The translations under genes and the position numbers were made by a program. From positions 1,185,001-1,249,000 of the forward strand of contig JACVTC010000013.1 of the NCBI GenBank assembly GCA_016946835.1: a stretch of DNA of 64,000 bases, given 5' to 3'. Under the pieces are notes generated by a model that worked only from the letters and a program-made list of their open reading frames with translations, was not told the DNA's origin and ran no database searches. Source of the DNA: Neocallimastix lanati (nom. inval.) (Eukaryota; Neocallimastigomycota; Neocallimastigomycetes; Neocallimastigales; Neocallimastigaceae). Below are positions 46,220 through 61,316 of the stretch, piece by piece (within the stretch, counting starts at the first letter, position 1; each line of letters starts with the position of its first letter).

Positions 46220-46688
46220 AAATTTATAAATATAAAAATTTTAGAAAATATTCAATAATGATGATTTCTCATTTATAATTAAATTATTAGGTATATTTAT
46301 AATTATAATTTTTATAGTAATATCATATACAGATAAAATTAAATAATAAAAAATAAAAAAAAAAAAAACGATTTAATAAGATAATATTTTATTATTCACT
46401 TTTAATTAAAAATAAAAAGAAATAAAATCTAAATTTATAAATTAAAATATATACATACAAGTATTGATGACTTCTTTTATTTTTTCTTTCAGATAGAGAT
46501 GATAGTTGACCAATAATAAAATTACATATTTTTCTTTATTTTTGTACTTTTTTTTTTAATTATTATAGAAATTGTAATAATTGTTGGGCTAAATTATTAT
46601 AAAATTAATAAACAATAATTTTTTAAATGTATGTATATATATATATATTTATATTTTTCAAAAAAGTTTAAAAATATAACGAACAAAG

Positions 46689-46719
<31 letters not shown>

Positions 46720-46899
46720 TATATATGTTTTAAATTTTTTATTTGTCATATATTTTTTAATTTTTTATTTATATTTATATTTACACATTTATGAAAACAA
46801 AAACTTTTTTTTTTATTCATTATTATATTAATGAATATTGAGAGATAATCTATTATATAATAAATATCGATTCAAAAAATTTACTATATAATAGATGTA

Positions 46900-46949
<50 letters not shown>

Positions 46950-46968
46950 TATAAATGATAATAATTAT

Positions 46969-46999
<31 letters not shown>

Positions 47000-47269
47000 T
47001 CATTTCTTTGTATTTTTTTTTATTTTTTATAAAAAATAATTGCTATTAAAATTAATAATTTAAAAATTTATATATGATTAAAAAATAAAGAAAAAATAAA
47101 AATAAAAATAAAGCTTTAACATTTATTTTTTTTATTACATTAGAATATATATTAATGTGTATTATAAAAAGAAAATAGATAAAAGAAAAGGTTTTTTTTT
47201 TATTTTTATTTTTATTTTTTTTTTAAAAAAAAAAGATTATCAATATATTACTGTATTATATACAATTCA
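45571..47269. other. A/T desert
   Basis: Contains a GC-richer spot at 45690-45770 (tatagccacaa, tcacgtga, ttggcgtaatgcaacttcccc) and long homopolymers (T at 46183-46215; A at 46687-46716; T at 46904-46944). No gene supported. Confidence 0.55.
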
Positions 47270-47722
47270 CTAGATTTTAGAATTTCTCTTCATAAGTTTC
47301 TTATCCTTCTTCATTTTTTGTTCTTTATCTTTCATGACAAGTAAAATATTATTACTTGTTGGCTCCTTTAACTTTTCATTTAATGGAATATTCGTAAATC
47401 CGGTAAGATTTATACCTGCCATACCTATTTTATCTTTTAAAAGAGATAGATCATTATCAACTACAGAGTTCTTATTCTTTTGACCAAGTCCAATAGCAGC
47501 CATAGTAGTAGTTGTCTTATTATTCTTTGAATTTAGAGTATAAAGGGATGTTTTATTATTATTATTATTAGCTTTTGTTAATTTAGTTTTATCATGTTCC
47601 TTTTCAGAGAATGATTTCAAATTGGTATCCACGACCATCCAATCTTCATCTTTTGGAATATCTTTTTTTATTTCAGTAGAAGATTTACTTCTATTGAAGA
47701 TAGAACCAATCCAGGCTAACAT
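47270..47722 (-). CDS. Small protein with TP53INP/DOR-like N-terminal LIR motif, 150 aa
   Basis: Single-exon frame with normal amino-acid mix and clearly higher G+C than its flanks. It starts MLAWIGSIFNRSKSS and then KDEDWMVVD (W28, V31). The layout, a short amphipathic start followed by an acidic W-x-x-V core, resembles the start of TP53INP1/2 (DOR) proteins, whose acidic W-x-x-I/L motif binds Atg8/LC3 in autophagy. The middle is Asn/Lys/Thr-rich and low in complexity; residues about 92-120 (LSLLKDKIGMAGINLTGFTNIP) look ordered; the end is strongly basic (KDKEQKMKKDKKLMKRNSK), as in TP53INP C-termini. The homology is suggested by motif and position only. It may instead be an unrelated fungal protein with a chance LIR. 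ATG chosen: only in-frame start at the conserved-looking N-terminus. Confidence 0.75.
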   Translation of the reverse strand: MLAWIGSIFNRSKSSTEIKKDIPKDEDWMVVDTNLKSFSEKEHDKTKLTKANNNNNKTSLYTLNSKNNKTTTTMAAIGLGQKNKNSVVDNDLSLLKDKIGMAGINLTGFTNIPLNEKLKEPTSNNILLVMKDKEQKMKKDKKLMKRNSKI

Positions 47723-48635
47723 TTTGAATTATATATATTTAATAACCAAGGAATGACTTAATTTTTTTTTAATATAATATTATATAAACTGAAATGGATT
47801 AAATTTGATTATTCAATGAATATATTATTATTATTATAATAACTATTATTAACTTTTTTTTTTTATTTTTTTATTTTTTTTATAAAATTATTATTTAAAT
47901 ATTATCTAAATTAATTTTATTTTATTGTATTAGGCAATTAAAAATTTATTCTTATGTATTATAATATATATATTTTATTCTATATTGTTTTTTATTATTT
48001 GAATATATTAAGTAAAAATTTATTTTATTTTTATGTTTATATAGATAGTTTGTAAGATAGTTAATTATTTAAGAATAAAAAAAAAAAAAATTATATATTG
48101 ATATTTAGATAATTAAAATTATTATTTAAATTTATATTTATAACTATGGTAATAACTTTGAGTTTATAATAGTATTACTGAACTATAATGATTTATGATA
48201 ATTAATAGACCTTTTTTTAAATATTTATTTATTTATATATATTTAACTATTCAATTTTACTTTTTATTGTTATTATTATTTTTTTTTTTAAAGTAAATAA
48301 TATTTAAATGATATTTAATGAATATATAATGAAATAAAACAAAACAAAAAAAAAAAAAAAGGGAAAAGCAAAATCTTTATATATTTATAATTTTTATAAT
48401 CAAGTGATTCATATCATGTCAAATTTTAATTTATTTTAAAAATGACAAATAAAGAGATTTAAAAAATGTTAATAAAAAGCATTAACAATAAAAAAAAAAC
48501 AAAAAAAACAAAAAAAACAAAAAAAACAAAAAACAAATTAACCAAATAATAATAATATATTAAATATATATTATGTATATTGTAATATATTGTCATATAT
48601 TAATTTATTTAATTTAATTAATAACTATCAAAAAA

Positions 48636-48666
<31 letters not shown>

Positions 48667-51600
48667 AATAAAAAAGAAAATAAAATAATAAAAATAAAAA
48701 ATAAAAATTATCAGATTACCTAAAAGTAAAATTAAAGTTTAATTATTAATTTGATATTTTTAAAACTTTAATTAATATTATTTTAATAATTAAAATTTTA
48801 ATAATTAAAATTTTTATAATTAAAAATTTATGAAATAATTTTATCCATTTATTTATTTATTTTACTTAACTATTTATTTATTTATTTTATATGATTATTT
48901 TTGTTTATTTATTTTATAAAGTTTATACTTTTTCTTATTTGTAAAAAGATTAATAATATTAAGATTAAAAAAAAAAATAATAATCTTTTTTTTTTTATTT
49001 TTATTTTATTTTCTTAAAACAAAAAATTTATTCATAAGACTCTTTTTAATAAATTTTTTTTATAATGATGATATTAATAATAATTGATAATAGAATTTAA
49101 CGGAAAAGTAATTAATTAATTAAATTTAATTAATTAATTATTATTTCATAATCATTAAATAATGTTTTAAAATTTTAATGATAAAAATTTAATTAGTTCA
49201 TAGCATCATTCACATTAACATATCAACTATTATATTATATTATATTATTGAACTTTTGAAAAAAAGGGCTTTGAAATTTTTTATTTTATTTTATTTTTTT
49301 TTTTTAAAAAAAAAAAGATTTATAATTAATAATAAATATATAATAATAATTATTTTTATTTATAGATTAACAGAAAAAAAAAAAAAAGATCGATGTTCAT
49401 AATAAAAGGAAAAAAAAAAGTGAATATTCATTTAATGATTACTAATATATAATAATTTTAAAAGTTTATTAAATAAAGAAGTTTTTTTATTTATTTTATT
49501 TTTTTTTTTAATTTTTTAAATGGTTCCTGATCCTTAAAAATTTTATATGTAAATAAAATTTTATTATTTAATAAAAGAAAAAAGAAAATGAAGAAAATGA
49601 ATTGAATCAAATCAACTAATTGAAGGTAATCATTCGTTAATTATGTTTATTCTCTTTCTTTTTTATTATTATTATTTTTTTTTTCATTTTTTATTTTTTT
49701 TTTTATTTTTTTTTATTTTATTTTTTTAATTTAATCAATAAAATACAATTTGTCACATTTTCATATAAAAGAAAATTATTATTATTATTATCTTTTTTAT
49801 TGAGTTACTTTTATTAAATTTTTATTTTATGAATATTTATTATATTTTTACTTTCTCTTAATTACTGTTTATTATTCACTATTTATTTATTATTATTATT
49901 ATAAATCTTTCATATTGAAAATATAATACTAATAAATATATATATCTATATTTTTTTTTCTTTAAAGAAAAAGTTTAAATAATTAATTATTAATAATTAC
50001 ATAATATTAATGATTATTTTTTTTTTTTTTTTTTTTTAGAAATTACTTTAAGTAATGATGATGAATTATTTATTACCTTTTTTTTTTTTTTTAAATTATT
50101 TTAATAATTATATATATATATATATATTTATAAAATTAAAAATTATTATTTAATTTTTTTTAATGACAATTTTTAGTATATTATTTAATATAATTTTAAT
50201 AACAATGGTTTTATGTATTAAATGTCATTTTAATAATTAGCCTTTTTACTTTTTTTTTTTTATTTAATTTACTTTTTTTATTTATATATAATTAAAAGAA
50301 ACAATTCCGATTTATGAAATTATGTAATGTTTTAAAAATATTAAAATAAAGTATATATTATTTATTTATTTAATTATTTAATTATTTATTTTTACTGTTT
50401 TTTAATTTTCATTTTTATAGCATTTCATTCGTTCAATATTACTTTTTATAATGACTTTTAAAGGGGGTTTTTATTAATATATCAAAATAACAACAACAAC
50501 TAATGATAATTATATATAAATAACAAATGATTTTAATTATTTATATCATTAATGTTTTAAGAATATTATAATTAGAAAAAATATATATAATATGAATTAA
50601 TAATAATAATAATGATAATAGAAGAAAAAATAATTTTTTTTTTAATTATAATTTTTTTGTATTAATATTTTTAATTAATTAAATATTTATAAATTTTTGT
50701 GTCATATGAGGTAAAATGTGGTTTAGATTGAATTAATAAATATGAATTTAATTTGAAAGAAATATTATTTATTTTATTTATCTTTTTTTTTTTTTTTCTT
50801 TTTTATTAAATATCAAATTAATTATATTATTATTTATTATAATTATATAATCTTTTCAATTAAAACCATAAGAACAATAATAAAAAAAAAAAAAAAAGAA
50901 AAGAAAAATAAGGCTAAAATAAAAAAAAAAAAAAAAACAAGCTTTTTTTTTATTTTATTTTTTTTTTTTAAAAAAAATATTTAAGTTTTTAAAGTTTTGA
51001 TTATAAACTATTAAAAAATTTTTAAAATTTATTTATGTGGCTTGAATAAATTTAATAATTTTATGTAATATATTAAAAACCAATGAATTTTTGTTTAAAT
51101 CATATACTACCATCATGAGTATCTTTTTTAACTAATATTTTCCTTGTTAGAGAATTTAATATAAATAGTTTTTATTTATTTAATAAATAAACAGTGTGGC
51201 TTGTCATATTTGAATGATATTAATAATAATTTTACAAATAATATAATAATGATGTTAATTTAAATTAATTAAATTATATTTTGAAATATATTAATTTAAT
51301 TACATTAAAATATAATAATAAAAAAAATATGATTCAAATAATAAATATAGAAAATACTTTTAATGAAATTGATTATTGTAATTTTTTTTTAAAAAGGGTT
51401 TATATTTTATTTTATTTTATTTTACTCATTTATTTATTTATTTTTTATAAGGTAATTGTAAATTCTTTATTCAAAAAATTTTGTTATTCCGATATTTTTT
51501 TTTTATTAATTTTTTTTTATATGGAAAATCACATTATCAATTAATAGACCATTTAAGTATATTTAATTTATTACTACGAAATTAATGTTAATTTTATTAA

Positions 51601-53049
51601 TTATTTTATAAAATTTTTTTTATTTCTATAATTAAAATACTAGTCAAAACAATTTAACAATTATTTAATATGTTTATTAATATTTACTAAATATTAAAAT
51701 ATTAAATATATATGGAAAAAGTATAATAATTAAAAATGTATAATAGCAACAGTTTTAATGATAATAAAAAATTCATAAAATATTATTATCTATAACTTGA
51801 TCATCATAATGTAAAATGATATTGTTTAAATAATAAATAATAATTGATAGATATAATAAAAATTTTATAAATTAGTTATAATCTATATTATAACTTGATC
51901 ATCATGATTTAAAATGATACTGCTCTAAATAATAGATAATAAATGATAGATTTAAATGATATAATTATGAAGATAAATTATAAATAGGAAATAGGAAATG
52001 AAAAATAAGAAATAATAATAATAATAATATTTATGTTATTGGTAACATAATTCGTATCAGTAGTAGTAGCAAGTATCTTGTATAATTAAAGACTATTATT
52101 ATTATAATTGCAATATATAACTACTACTATAACAAAATATAACAAAACAAAACAAAACAAAACATTTAATTCTATAATAATAATATTATCATATAATTTC
52201 TTCTTTTTAACAATAATACCAGTATTGATATGATTATAAATATCAATAGGAATATTAAATTTCACATGTAAATTTATTATATTTCTTATTTATTGAAGCT
52301 TTAATAATAAAAATAAATATATTTATTTAATAATTGATAATACCTTGGTAATCTTTAATAATAACAATAATAAAAATAAAAATAAAAATATAGAAAAAAG
52401 AATATAAAAGAATAAAAATAAATATATGTATTTAATTAATAATTGATAATAATTTAATGTTATAAATAATATTAATGATAATAATAATAGAAATGATAAT
52501 TATATAAAAAATATAACAATATTTATAGTTAAAATATTATCTATTACCAATTTATTAGATAATCTATTATGCTATATATCATAATTTTTCCAAATGAAAA
52601 TGAAAAATAAAAAAATAACAAATAAAAAATAAGAAAAATAAAATGACAATATTTAATATGAACTTAATATATATTCATATTATTTGTAAATAATTTAATA
52701 AATTCAAAAATAAAATTCATGTAACAAAAAAAAATTATGAATAACTTTTAATTTTAAATAAATATTAAATATTCAAAAAGTGGTAAACTTTAATCATATT
52801 ATTATATTAATTAATATATATATTTATATACATTCATTATTTATCTTTTTATATATATAATATAAAATTTTTAATATGAATATTTTTATTAATAAAAGAA
52901 ATAAATATGTAATTATAATTTTATTAAAAATATCATAATTAATTCATAATGATACATCATTACTAATATCAATACTAATACTACTAATAATAATTATTAA
53001 ATTTATATATGAAATTAATTAATTTCTTATTATATTAATATATTAGTTT

Positions 53050-53348
<299 letters not shown>

Positions 53349-53859
53349 TTAATAAATATTATTTTAAAATTTTAACAAAAAATCAATATTTATTTATTTT
53401 GAATAATAATTAAAAAATAATAATGATAATGATATTAATAAAATAAATATTATTTAAAATTTTTTTACAAAAAATCAATATTTATTTATTTTAATTAATT
53501 AAATGATGAATAACTTCAACTATCTTTTTTTAATAATAAGATATATAAGACATTACTGTATAATATTCATTAAATATCAACACTAAAGATTATTAGCTTC
53601 AATAAAGATAATAATTTTACAGTTAATTCTTTATTAAAAAAAATAATTGATAGTATATATATAGATATATTTTTTTTTTATAATTAATATTTCTATTTTG
53701 TAATTAAATTTAATTTAAAACTAAAAATATCAAGTTTCAATTATATTATGGATAATCCATAATTGTAACACAAAATGTAATTTGTAAAAATAAAAAAAAA
53801 TTATTATTATTATTTTTTTTTTTTACTCAATCTGTACTTTATATTTATATTTCAACTAT

Positions 53860-53989
53860 TTATTTTATTTTATTTTATTTTATTTTTATTTTTATTTTTA
53901 TTTTATTTTATTTTATTTTTATTTTTATTTTTATTTTATTTTATTTTATTTTATTTTAGTTTATTTTATTTTATTTTATTTTATTTTTA

Positions 53990-54020
<31 letters not shown>

Positions 54021-54028
54021 TTATTTTA
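53860..54028. repeat. (TTTTA)n microsatellite
   Basis: About 30 copies of TTTTA with occasional 6-mer TTTTTA units. Confidence 0.92.
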
Positions 54029-54399
54029 ATTAACATAACAAATATTTTTTATTATTAAAATAAATAAATATCAGTAATACTATTTTTTTTATTGTATTTA
54101 ATTTTAAACTGTAAAAACATATATGGATAAATACTTTTTTAAATATATATATATATAGTACTTTATTTTAAATAACTTTTATAACATAAAATAAATTTTA
54201 TGTTATATAATTAGAAGTAATATAAAAATAAATATAAATATAAAATATTACCATTATATATCCATTATTACTAAAAATAATAAATATATATATATATTAT
54301 GTAATAATTGAAAGAACATAAATTTTTATATATAAAAAAAATTAAAAATACTATATAAAAAATAAAAAAGAAATTAAATTTATATTTATTCATCCTTTT

Positions 54400-54720
54400 A
54401 TTATTTATTTATTTATATATTTAAAAGTTTCTTATTATTTAATAGTTATTATTTATATTTATTTATTTATTTATTTAATAATAAATACTCATTTTATTCT
54501 TTGTATTATTTATTTATTTATTATTACTTATTATTTATTATTCATTATTCATTAATAAATACTCTTTTATCATTTATTATTCATTATTCATTAATAAATA
54601 CTATTTTTATTATTTATTATTCATTATTCATTAATAAATACTCATTTTATTATTTATTATTTATTTTTTCATTATTCATTATTTATTATTTATTAATATA
54701 TTTTTTATTTTTATTAGCAT
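54400..54720. repeat. Degenerate ATTATT/ATTCATT tandem repeats
   Basis: Repeats of ttattattcattattcatt and aataaatactcattttatt (three to four copies of a roughly 50-bp higher-order unit). Same family of sequence as 10.3-10.8 kb. Confidence 0.8.
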
Positions 54721-56324
54721 ATTTAGTATTTTGGTACTGATAAAATTTGATTATGAGTTTTTATTATTAATTCATTAACACTAAATTTTTTTATTATAAT
54801 TAAAACATAAATAAATAAATAAATACATAAATAAATAATTTTTTTTTAAATAAATAAATTATTTAAAATTTAAAAAATAAATAAATAAATAAATTTTTTT
54901 TAAATAAATAAATTATTTAAAATTTAAATAAATAAATAAATAATTAACTATATAATTTAAATTTATAAATAATTTAAATTTTCGGCTTCCATTTTATTGG
55001 CTGAACACTTTAAAAAATCTATTTTTTTTAATCCCTATAATCCATATAAAAAAAGAATTATTTTATTAATCCAAATTTTATATAATTCTATATATAATTA
55101 TTAATAATAAAAAAATAAAATAAATGAAAATAAAAATAAATCAATATATTGGAATATACTTTAATATATATTTTTTACCATATAAATCTATATTAAGTAT
55201 ATTTATTAATATTTGGACAAAAAACATGCATAAATTTTTTTTTTTTTGTTTATATCCTTGTTTTTTTTTATAAAATTAAAAAAAAAAAAGAAAATAAAAA
55301 AAAAATAAGAAGGGAAATATGGTTTAGAGGCTACATTAATTTAATATATATATATATAAAATTAAATTAATGGTAGTTAGGAATACTTTATATAGTTGAA
55401 CTTATAATAATAATAAAAGGGATTATCGTTATTAATAACTCTTGAAATACTAATTTATTAATTATATACTATAGAAGGTAAAAAAATTTATATATATTTC
55501 AATCTTAAATTTGGAAATGGCTTTTAAAATTTTTAATATTTTATTTTTATTAAATTTTTTAATTTAATAATAAACGAAAAACTCATTTTAATATATTATT
55601 TAATAGAAAATAATAATATAAATATAATGTATAGTAATATAAAATTTCTTATATTTGATTAAACAATTAAATTTCAGAATTAATTTTACTATGAATTGAT
55701 GCTCAAATATATTTGTAAATAATAATGATAGTAATAATATGATAACAGACACAACAATAATAAAGAATATATATAAATAATTATATGTATAATAAATAAA
55801 TATTTATATTTGTTTTTGTTTTTAGATATGAATTTTAAATAAATTTCTTTTAAAATAAATATTATTATTATAATTCTTTACTAACATTAATCATATTTTT
55901 GTTTTATTTTATTTTATTTTATTTTTTACTGTATATATTTATATATTTTTTTCTATATATTAAATATATTAAATATATTAAATAAACAAAAGCTATTAAT
56001 ATTAATTAGCAATATTTATTAATTTTTCAACTCATTATTCGAAATAAAACAAAAGCGAATTCATTCAATATTTATTAATTTAAATTATATAATATTAAAT
56101 ATTTATTAAATTTTATTTTATTAAATATATATCAATAATAAAATTATATTATTTTAATTTTTAAATTCTTTGTTTAAATAAGTTATAAATTAAATATTAT
56201 ATTAATATTATAGTAAAATTAAAAAATTAAGAACTTAAATAATAATTTTAATTCAAATATTTTCTCACGAACATTAATACAAAAATAAAAAATAATTAAC
56301 AAATCAAAGAAAAAAAAAAAAAAG

Positions 56325-57673
56325 ATGCCAAAAGTTCCATATACTGATAATATTATTTCAAAGGCTAATAATCCTTTACCTTTTCCTAATTATTTAAATA
56401 CATTATCTTTATTAACGGATTCCTCAATTTCAACAGTTAGAAAATTTTTTAATGCAAATAAAAGTTTTAGTGAAGCTTTATTGATAACTATAATATCGGT
56501 CATACAAGAAGGAATTGCTTATCAATTAGTTAACCATTCAAGTACTTATTATAGTAATAATTCAAAATCATATACCAATAATACAAATTATTATTATTGT
56601 AAAGGTGTTCCAATTAAACCAAAAAAACCAACCATAAAAAAGCGTAGTAATAGTTTTAGTTTTGGTAGTGGTAGTTCCTATACTAGAAAACTCGATGATG
56701 ATAACGAAGAGGGTCAAACCTATATCATCAAAGAGAATGAAGGAAATCCTCAAGTGATAAATGAATTTAATAGTTCTTTAAAGAAGAACAAATTAAGTCG
56801 TTCATATTCTTCATCAAAATTATATTCCAAGACCACTTCCAGTCAATATACTAACGAATTTAACCCAAAAATAAAATCAAAAACGAATACTAAGGTTCAT
56901 AATGGTTCCAATTTAAAATATTGTATATCTCAAGATTTTCAAAATTCATCACAAAATTCTGATGATATCGATAATACCTTAAAAGAACAACAATCCGCTA
57001 CTACAAATAATAAACCAAATGATATGGCTTCAGGATCACATTCACCTATCATTAATCTATCAAATCCTTCTAAAGTTATCCAAGATAATGATTCTATTGA
57101 AAGTGAGTGTAGTTTTGAAGCACCTCGAAAAAATAAAATAAGTGTATTTATTCTTATAAAGAATCTTTTAAATCTTTTAGATATCTTTAAGAATCTTAAT
57201 CATTCTTCCTCCACAAATAATCATCAAAAACCAATAAAACCATTTAATTCTGTTAAAGCTCTTGATGATAAAGAAAAATGGAAAGAATTCAATCGAATTT
57301 ATAATGAAACAATGTACAATTTAAAAGCTGAGGAATATTATAAAAGTAAATCACAAATATTTAAATATAGTACTGGTTTGAATAGTGTACAGAGTTGTTA
57401 TTTTGATTTAGAAGATAATTCTGATGATATGGATACTTCTGCTATCAATAGTATGTCAATTCTTGATGAAAAAATTCGAGAAAAATCTGAAAGTCAGATG
57501 ACCGATATTTTATCAAGAATTAAAAAAGATACCCTTACTTTTGCAGAAATTAAAGAATGTGGTGAATATATGAGAAGAGTTGGAATATATCGTAAGTATT
57601 ATATATATATATATATATATATAAATATTATATAATATTACATAATATTTTTCTATATAGATTTAATTAATAT

Positions 57674-57711
<38 letters not shown>

Positions 57712-57985
57712 CAAATAATAAATTATTAATAATTAAAATATTAAATATATTTCTGTTAAAAGAATTATTTATACAATGTCCAATAAATCATTTCTTAAGA
57801 ATACTAGCTTCTAAATTATTTTCATGTGGTGAAAAGAAATATAGTCCAATTTTAAGATTTTTATTTGTAACTTGTGTTATTTCACCTATTCAAATATCAA
57901 GTAATTATATTATATTTTTAAAATTTTTATATATAATATATAATATGATTATTTAATTGTTATAAATTAATATATATATATATAT

Positions 57986-58017
<32 letters not shown>

Positions 58018-58378
58018 TTTTAAAAAAAAATAATTAATAATTAATAATATTAATAATTTATTTATATATATTATTATTAATGTTAAAACCAATATATATA
58101 TGTATTTTACATTTTTTATATTTATAGTTAATATTTTATGTCTTGCTCTCTCAAACAAAAAAACACCATCAGATATAAAAAAGTGTTTTTCCAATAATTT
58201 CTCCCATATATTAAAACTTTCATTAGTTTATGTTCCATTTTCTACTCAATATCTTGCTAGAACCTTTTTACCACGCCATCTTTGGGTTCCTTTCTTTAAT
58301 TTAAGTAGTTTTATTTTAGGAACTTATATTAAGATCATCATGAAGAAAAAGGATGATAGAAAACTTATCAATTTTTAA
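56325..58378 (+). CDS. Three-exon protein of unknown function, possible membrane protein, 551 aa
   Basis: Exons 56325-57591, 57763-57900, 58128-58378 with GT...AG junctions (cgtaagtatt donor; aaaag, gtaatt and ttatag signals) that keep frame and give 551 residues. The acceptor at 57761 was chosen because an earlier AG at 57660 leads into a stop after a 37-A run. Residues 1-75 look ordered (FFNANKSFSEALLITIISVIQEGIAYQLV). Residues about 76-330 are Ser/Asn/Lys-rich and probably disordered. The rest (WKEFNRIYNETMYNLKAEEYY, then IYRQLFIQCPINHFLRILA and SLVYVPFSTQYLARTFLP) has helical hydrophobic segments. The spacing of hydrophobic blocks loosely recalls Mpv17/PMP22-type membrane proteins split by a disordered insertion, but I do not recognise it with confidence and give no symbol. 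Intron 1 contains the 37-nt A run; intron 2 is nearly all A/T. Confidence 0.75.
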
Positions 58379-59177
58379 ATTATATTTATTTATATAATTA
58401 AAAAATTGAGATTGATCATAAAGAAAAAAAAAAAAAAAAAAGTTGACTATGTTGAACGAAACTAACAGGGAAAAACATGAAACATATAATAATAAAACAT
58501 TAAAATAATAATAATAATAATAAAAAGTAATCATATTATAAAGAAAAATAAAAAAAACTAGGGAAATAAAAATAAATATAGAAATAAAATAAAATAAAAT
58601 AAAAAAAAAAAATAAAATAAAAACAATAAAATTTTGAACATATTAAAAAAAGAAAATAATAATAATAAATAAATGAAAATTAAAAAAACTCAAATAAAAT
58701 TACAAATTAAATAAAGAACAATAATAATAATGATAATAAAAAATTAATCAATAAATATAAAAATTAAATAATAAAGATGAAAGAAGAAAAGTCAATAAAT
58801 AAATAAAATGAAGCTATAAATAAAAATAAAGCAAATACCATTGAAAAAATAAATAAATAATAATGGTAATGATAATGATAATCAAAAATAAAAAAAAAAA
58901 AAAAAAAAAAAAAAAGAAAAAAAATAAAAAATTACTAATGATTATATAAATAATATTATATAATTATAAAAAAATTTTTTTATTTTTTTTATTTTTTTTT
59001 TTTTTATTTTTCTTCTTATTATTATTACTTTTTTTTTTTTTTAAAAAAAATTTATTATTATTATTGTTATTATTTTTTTCTTTTACCTAACTTTACGAAT
59101 ACCAATAGTATTAATTTAAGTTAGTACTATCTATATTTTATATAAAATATAGCGAATATATCTGAAAAGAAAAAAGT

Positions 59178-59208
<31 letters not shown>

Positions 59209-59325
59209 TTTTAAATATTTATGTTTCATATCATATATTTAAATTATTTATTATAATATATATAAATATTTTATCTTTAAGAATTATTAATACCAATAAA
59301 GTATTAAAAAATTTAAAAATAAAAA

Positions 59326-59363
<38 letters not shown>

Positions 59364-59404
59364 TTAAATATTATTAGTTTTTTCATTTATTATTCAACAT
59401 TTTA

Positions 59405-59460
<56 letters not shown>

Positions 59461-59499
59461 AAAATTATTGAAGAGTTTTAATTTTTTATTATTAATTAA

Positions 59500-59536
<37 letters not shown>

Positions 59537-60284
59537 TATAATAGTAATAATAGTATATATCATTAAAAGAGGTAGTTAGAGTAATGAATATTGTATATTA
59601 ATATTTGTAATGATAGTATATATTGTCATTAATATACTACTTAAAATTTGTATTTATTGATCATGTTTAACAAGCATTATTATTTTTTTTTTTTTTACTT
59701 GTATTTATTAATTTATTTATCTATCTATCTATCTATTTATTAATTTATTTATTTATATTATGATGAATATAATGATATATAATTATTAAATTGAATATAA
59801 TTATTAATTTCTATATAATTCATATAATAAATATATATATATACATATACTTCAAGGGTATCAAATATTTATTGAAGATATAACGGTATTTCTTTTCTTT
59901 AATAATATCCTATAAAAATAATATTAATCAAATTTTCTCTTAAAATAATTTCGTTTAATTAGGATTAAAGCTGTCAATCATTTTTTTTGAATTCATGAAT
60001 TATTATAATAATAATTCATTTAAATAAATTAATTTTGTATTATAAATTGATTAATTATGATGATTTATTGTTTTAAATTTTATTATTATAAAGATTTTTA
60101 ACAACTTTATATAATATTGAAAAATAATTAAAATTTTATTAATTATGATTTTAGATTTTATATATATATATATATAAAATCATGAAATTGGAATATATCA
60201 TAAATAACCAAAATTATTATGATAAAGATTTTATTAATTATTAAAATAATAATTTAATATTAATAATAAAATAGTAATTAAAAA

Positions 60285-60321
<37 letters not shown>

Positions 60322-60419
60322 ATATTAACACTTTCTAGTGTAGTAGTAATTTGCCTATTATTTAAACTTTATTATAATTTATATACTTTATATATAGTAT
60401 TCTTTTTTTTCCGTTTAAA

Positions 60420-60450
<31 letters not shown>

Positions 60451-61316
60451 TTAAAAAAAATTATTAAAAATTATTATTATTATTATTAGTGATTAATTTA
60501 ATTAAATGAAATTAAAATAATTAGTGATTAATTTAATAATTAACATAAATTTTAATTTTTTTAATTTTTTATTATTATTTTATTTTTTTTTTTTTTTTTT
60601 TTATTTTATTTTCGATACATCCACATCTTATTATGTAATATATTAATACATAAAAAACATTTTTTTCTTAAAAAAAAAAAAAGTTTTAAAACTTTTTGGA
60701 ATTAAAATAATAAATAATAGTAGAAAAAAAAATCTATTAACAAAATAAAAGGCTACACAATAGTAATATATTCCTATATCATAGTATCAATCATGATATA
60801 GTATTAATAAAAAAAATAATAATAATAATACAAATACAAAACTATCATAATATAATCATATAATCAAATTTATTTTTTCTTTTCCTTCATATTTTCTTTT
60901 TCTTTTTCTTTATTTTAATTTTTAAACAGAAAGAATCCTTAAAGGAAAAAAAATAATAATAATAAAGAAAATAAAAATATTAAAAAAAAAAAAAATATTA
61001 AATAAATAACACACACCCAAAAAAAAAAAAAAAAAAAAAAAAAATTGAAACATAAGAACTATTATAGATTTTATATAATATTTATATAATTTAAAAATTA
61101 TAGTATCAAATAATATTAGAAAAATTTTAAAAAAAAAATTGCATTTTTTAAATATTACTATTAATTAAAGAATATCTTTAAAAATTAATAATATAAATAT
61201 ATAAAGAAGTTTTAAAAAAGAAAGGATAAATATACATATAAAGAAGAAAAAAAGAATAATAATAATAATAATATAAAAAAAAGTATATATATATATATAT
61301 ATATAAATAGAAAAAG
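58379..61316. other. A/T desert
   Basis: Intergenic between two plus-strand genes. A runs at 58889-58914, 59328-59358 and 60289-60320; (TA)n at 59405-59443; T runs at 60421-60445 and 60584-60601. No other gene recognised. Confidence 0.6.

Noticed and set aside
51281-51544. 87-codon plus-strand frame in the desert
   Set aside because: Hydrophobic A/T-driven composition without any recognisable feature; expected by chance in this base composition.
57661-57762. Earlier start of exon 2 at 57661 in the three-exon gene
   Set aside because: Reading from that acceptor passes through 37 A residues into a TGA stop; the acceptor at 57761 restores an uninterrupted frame.
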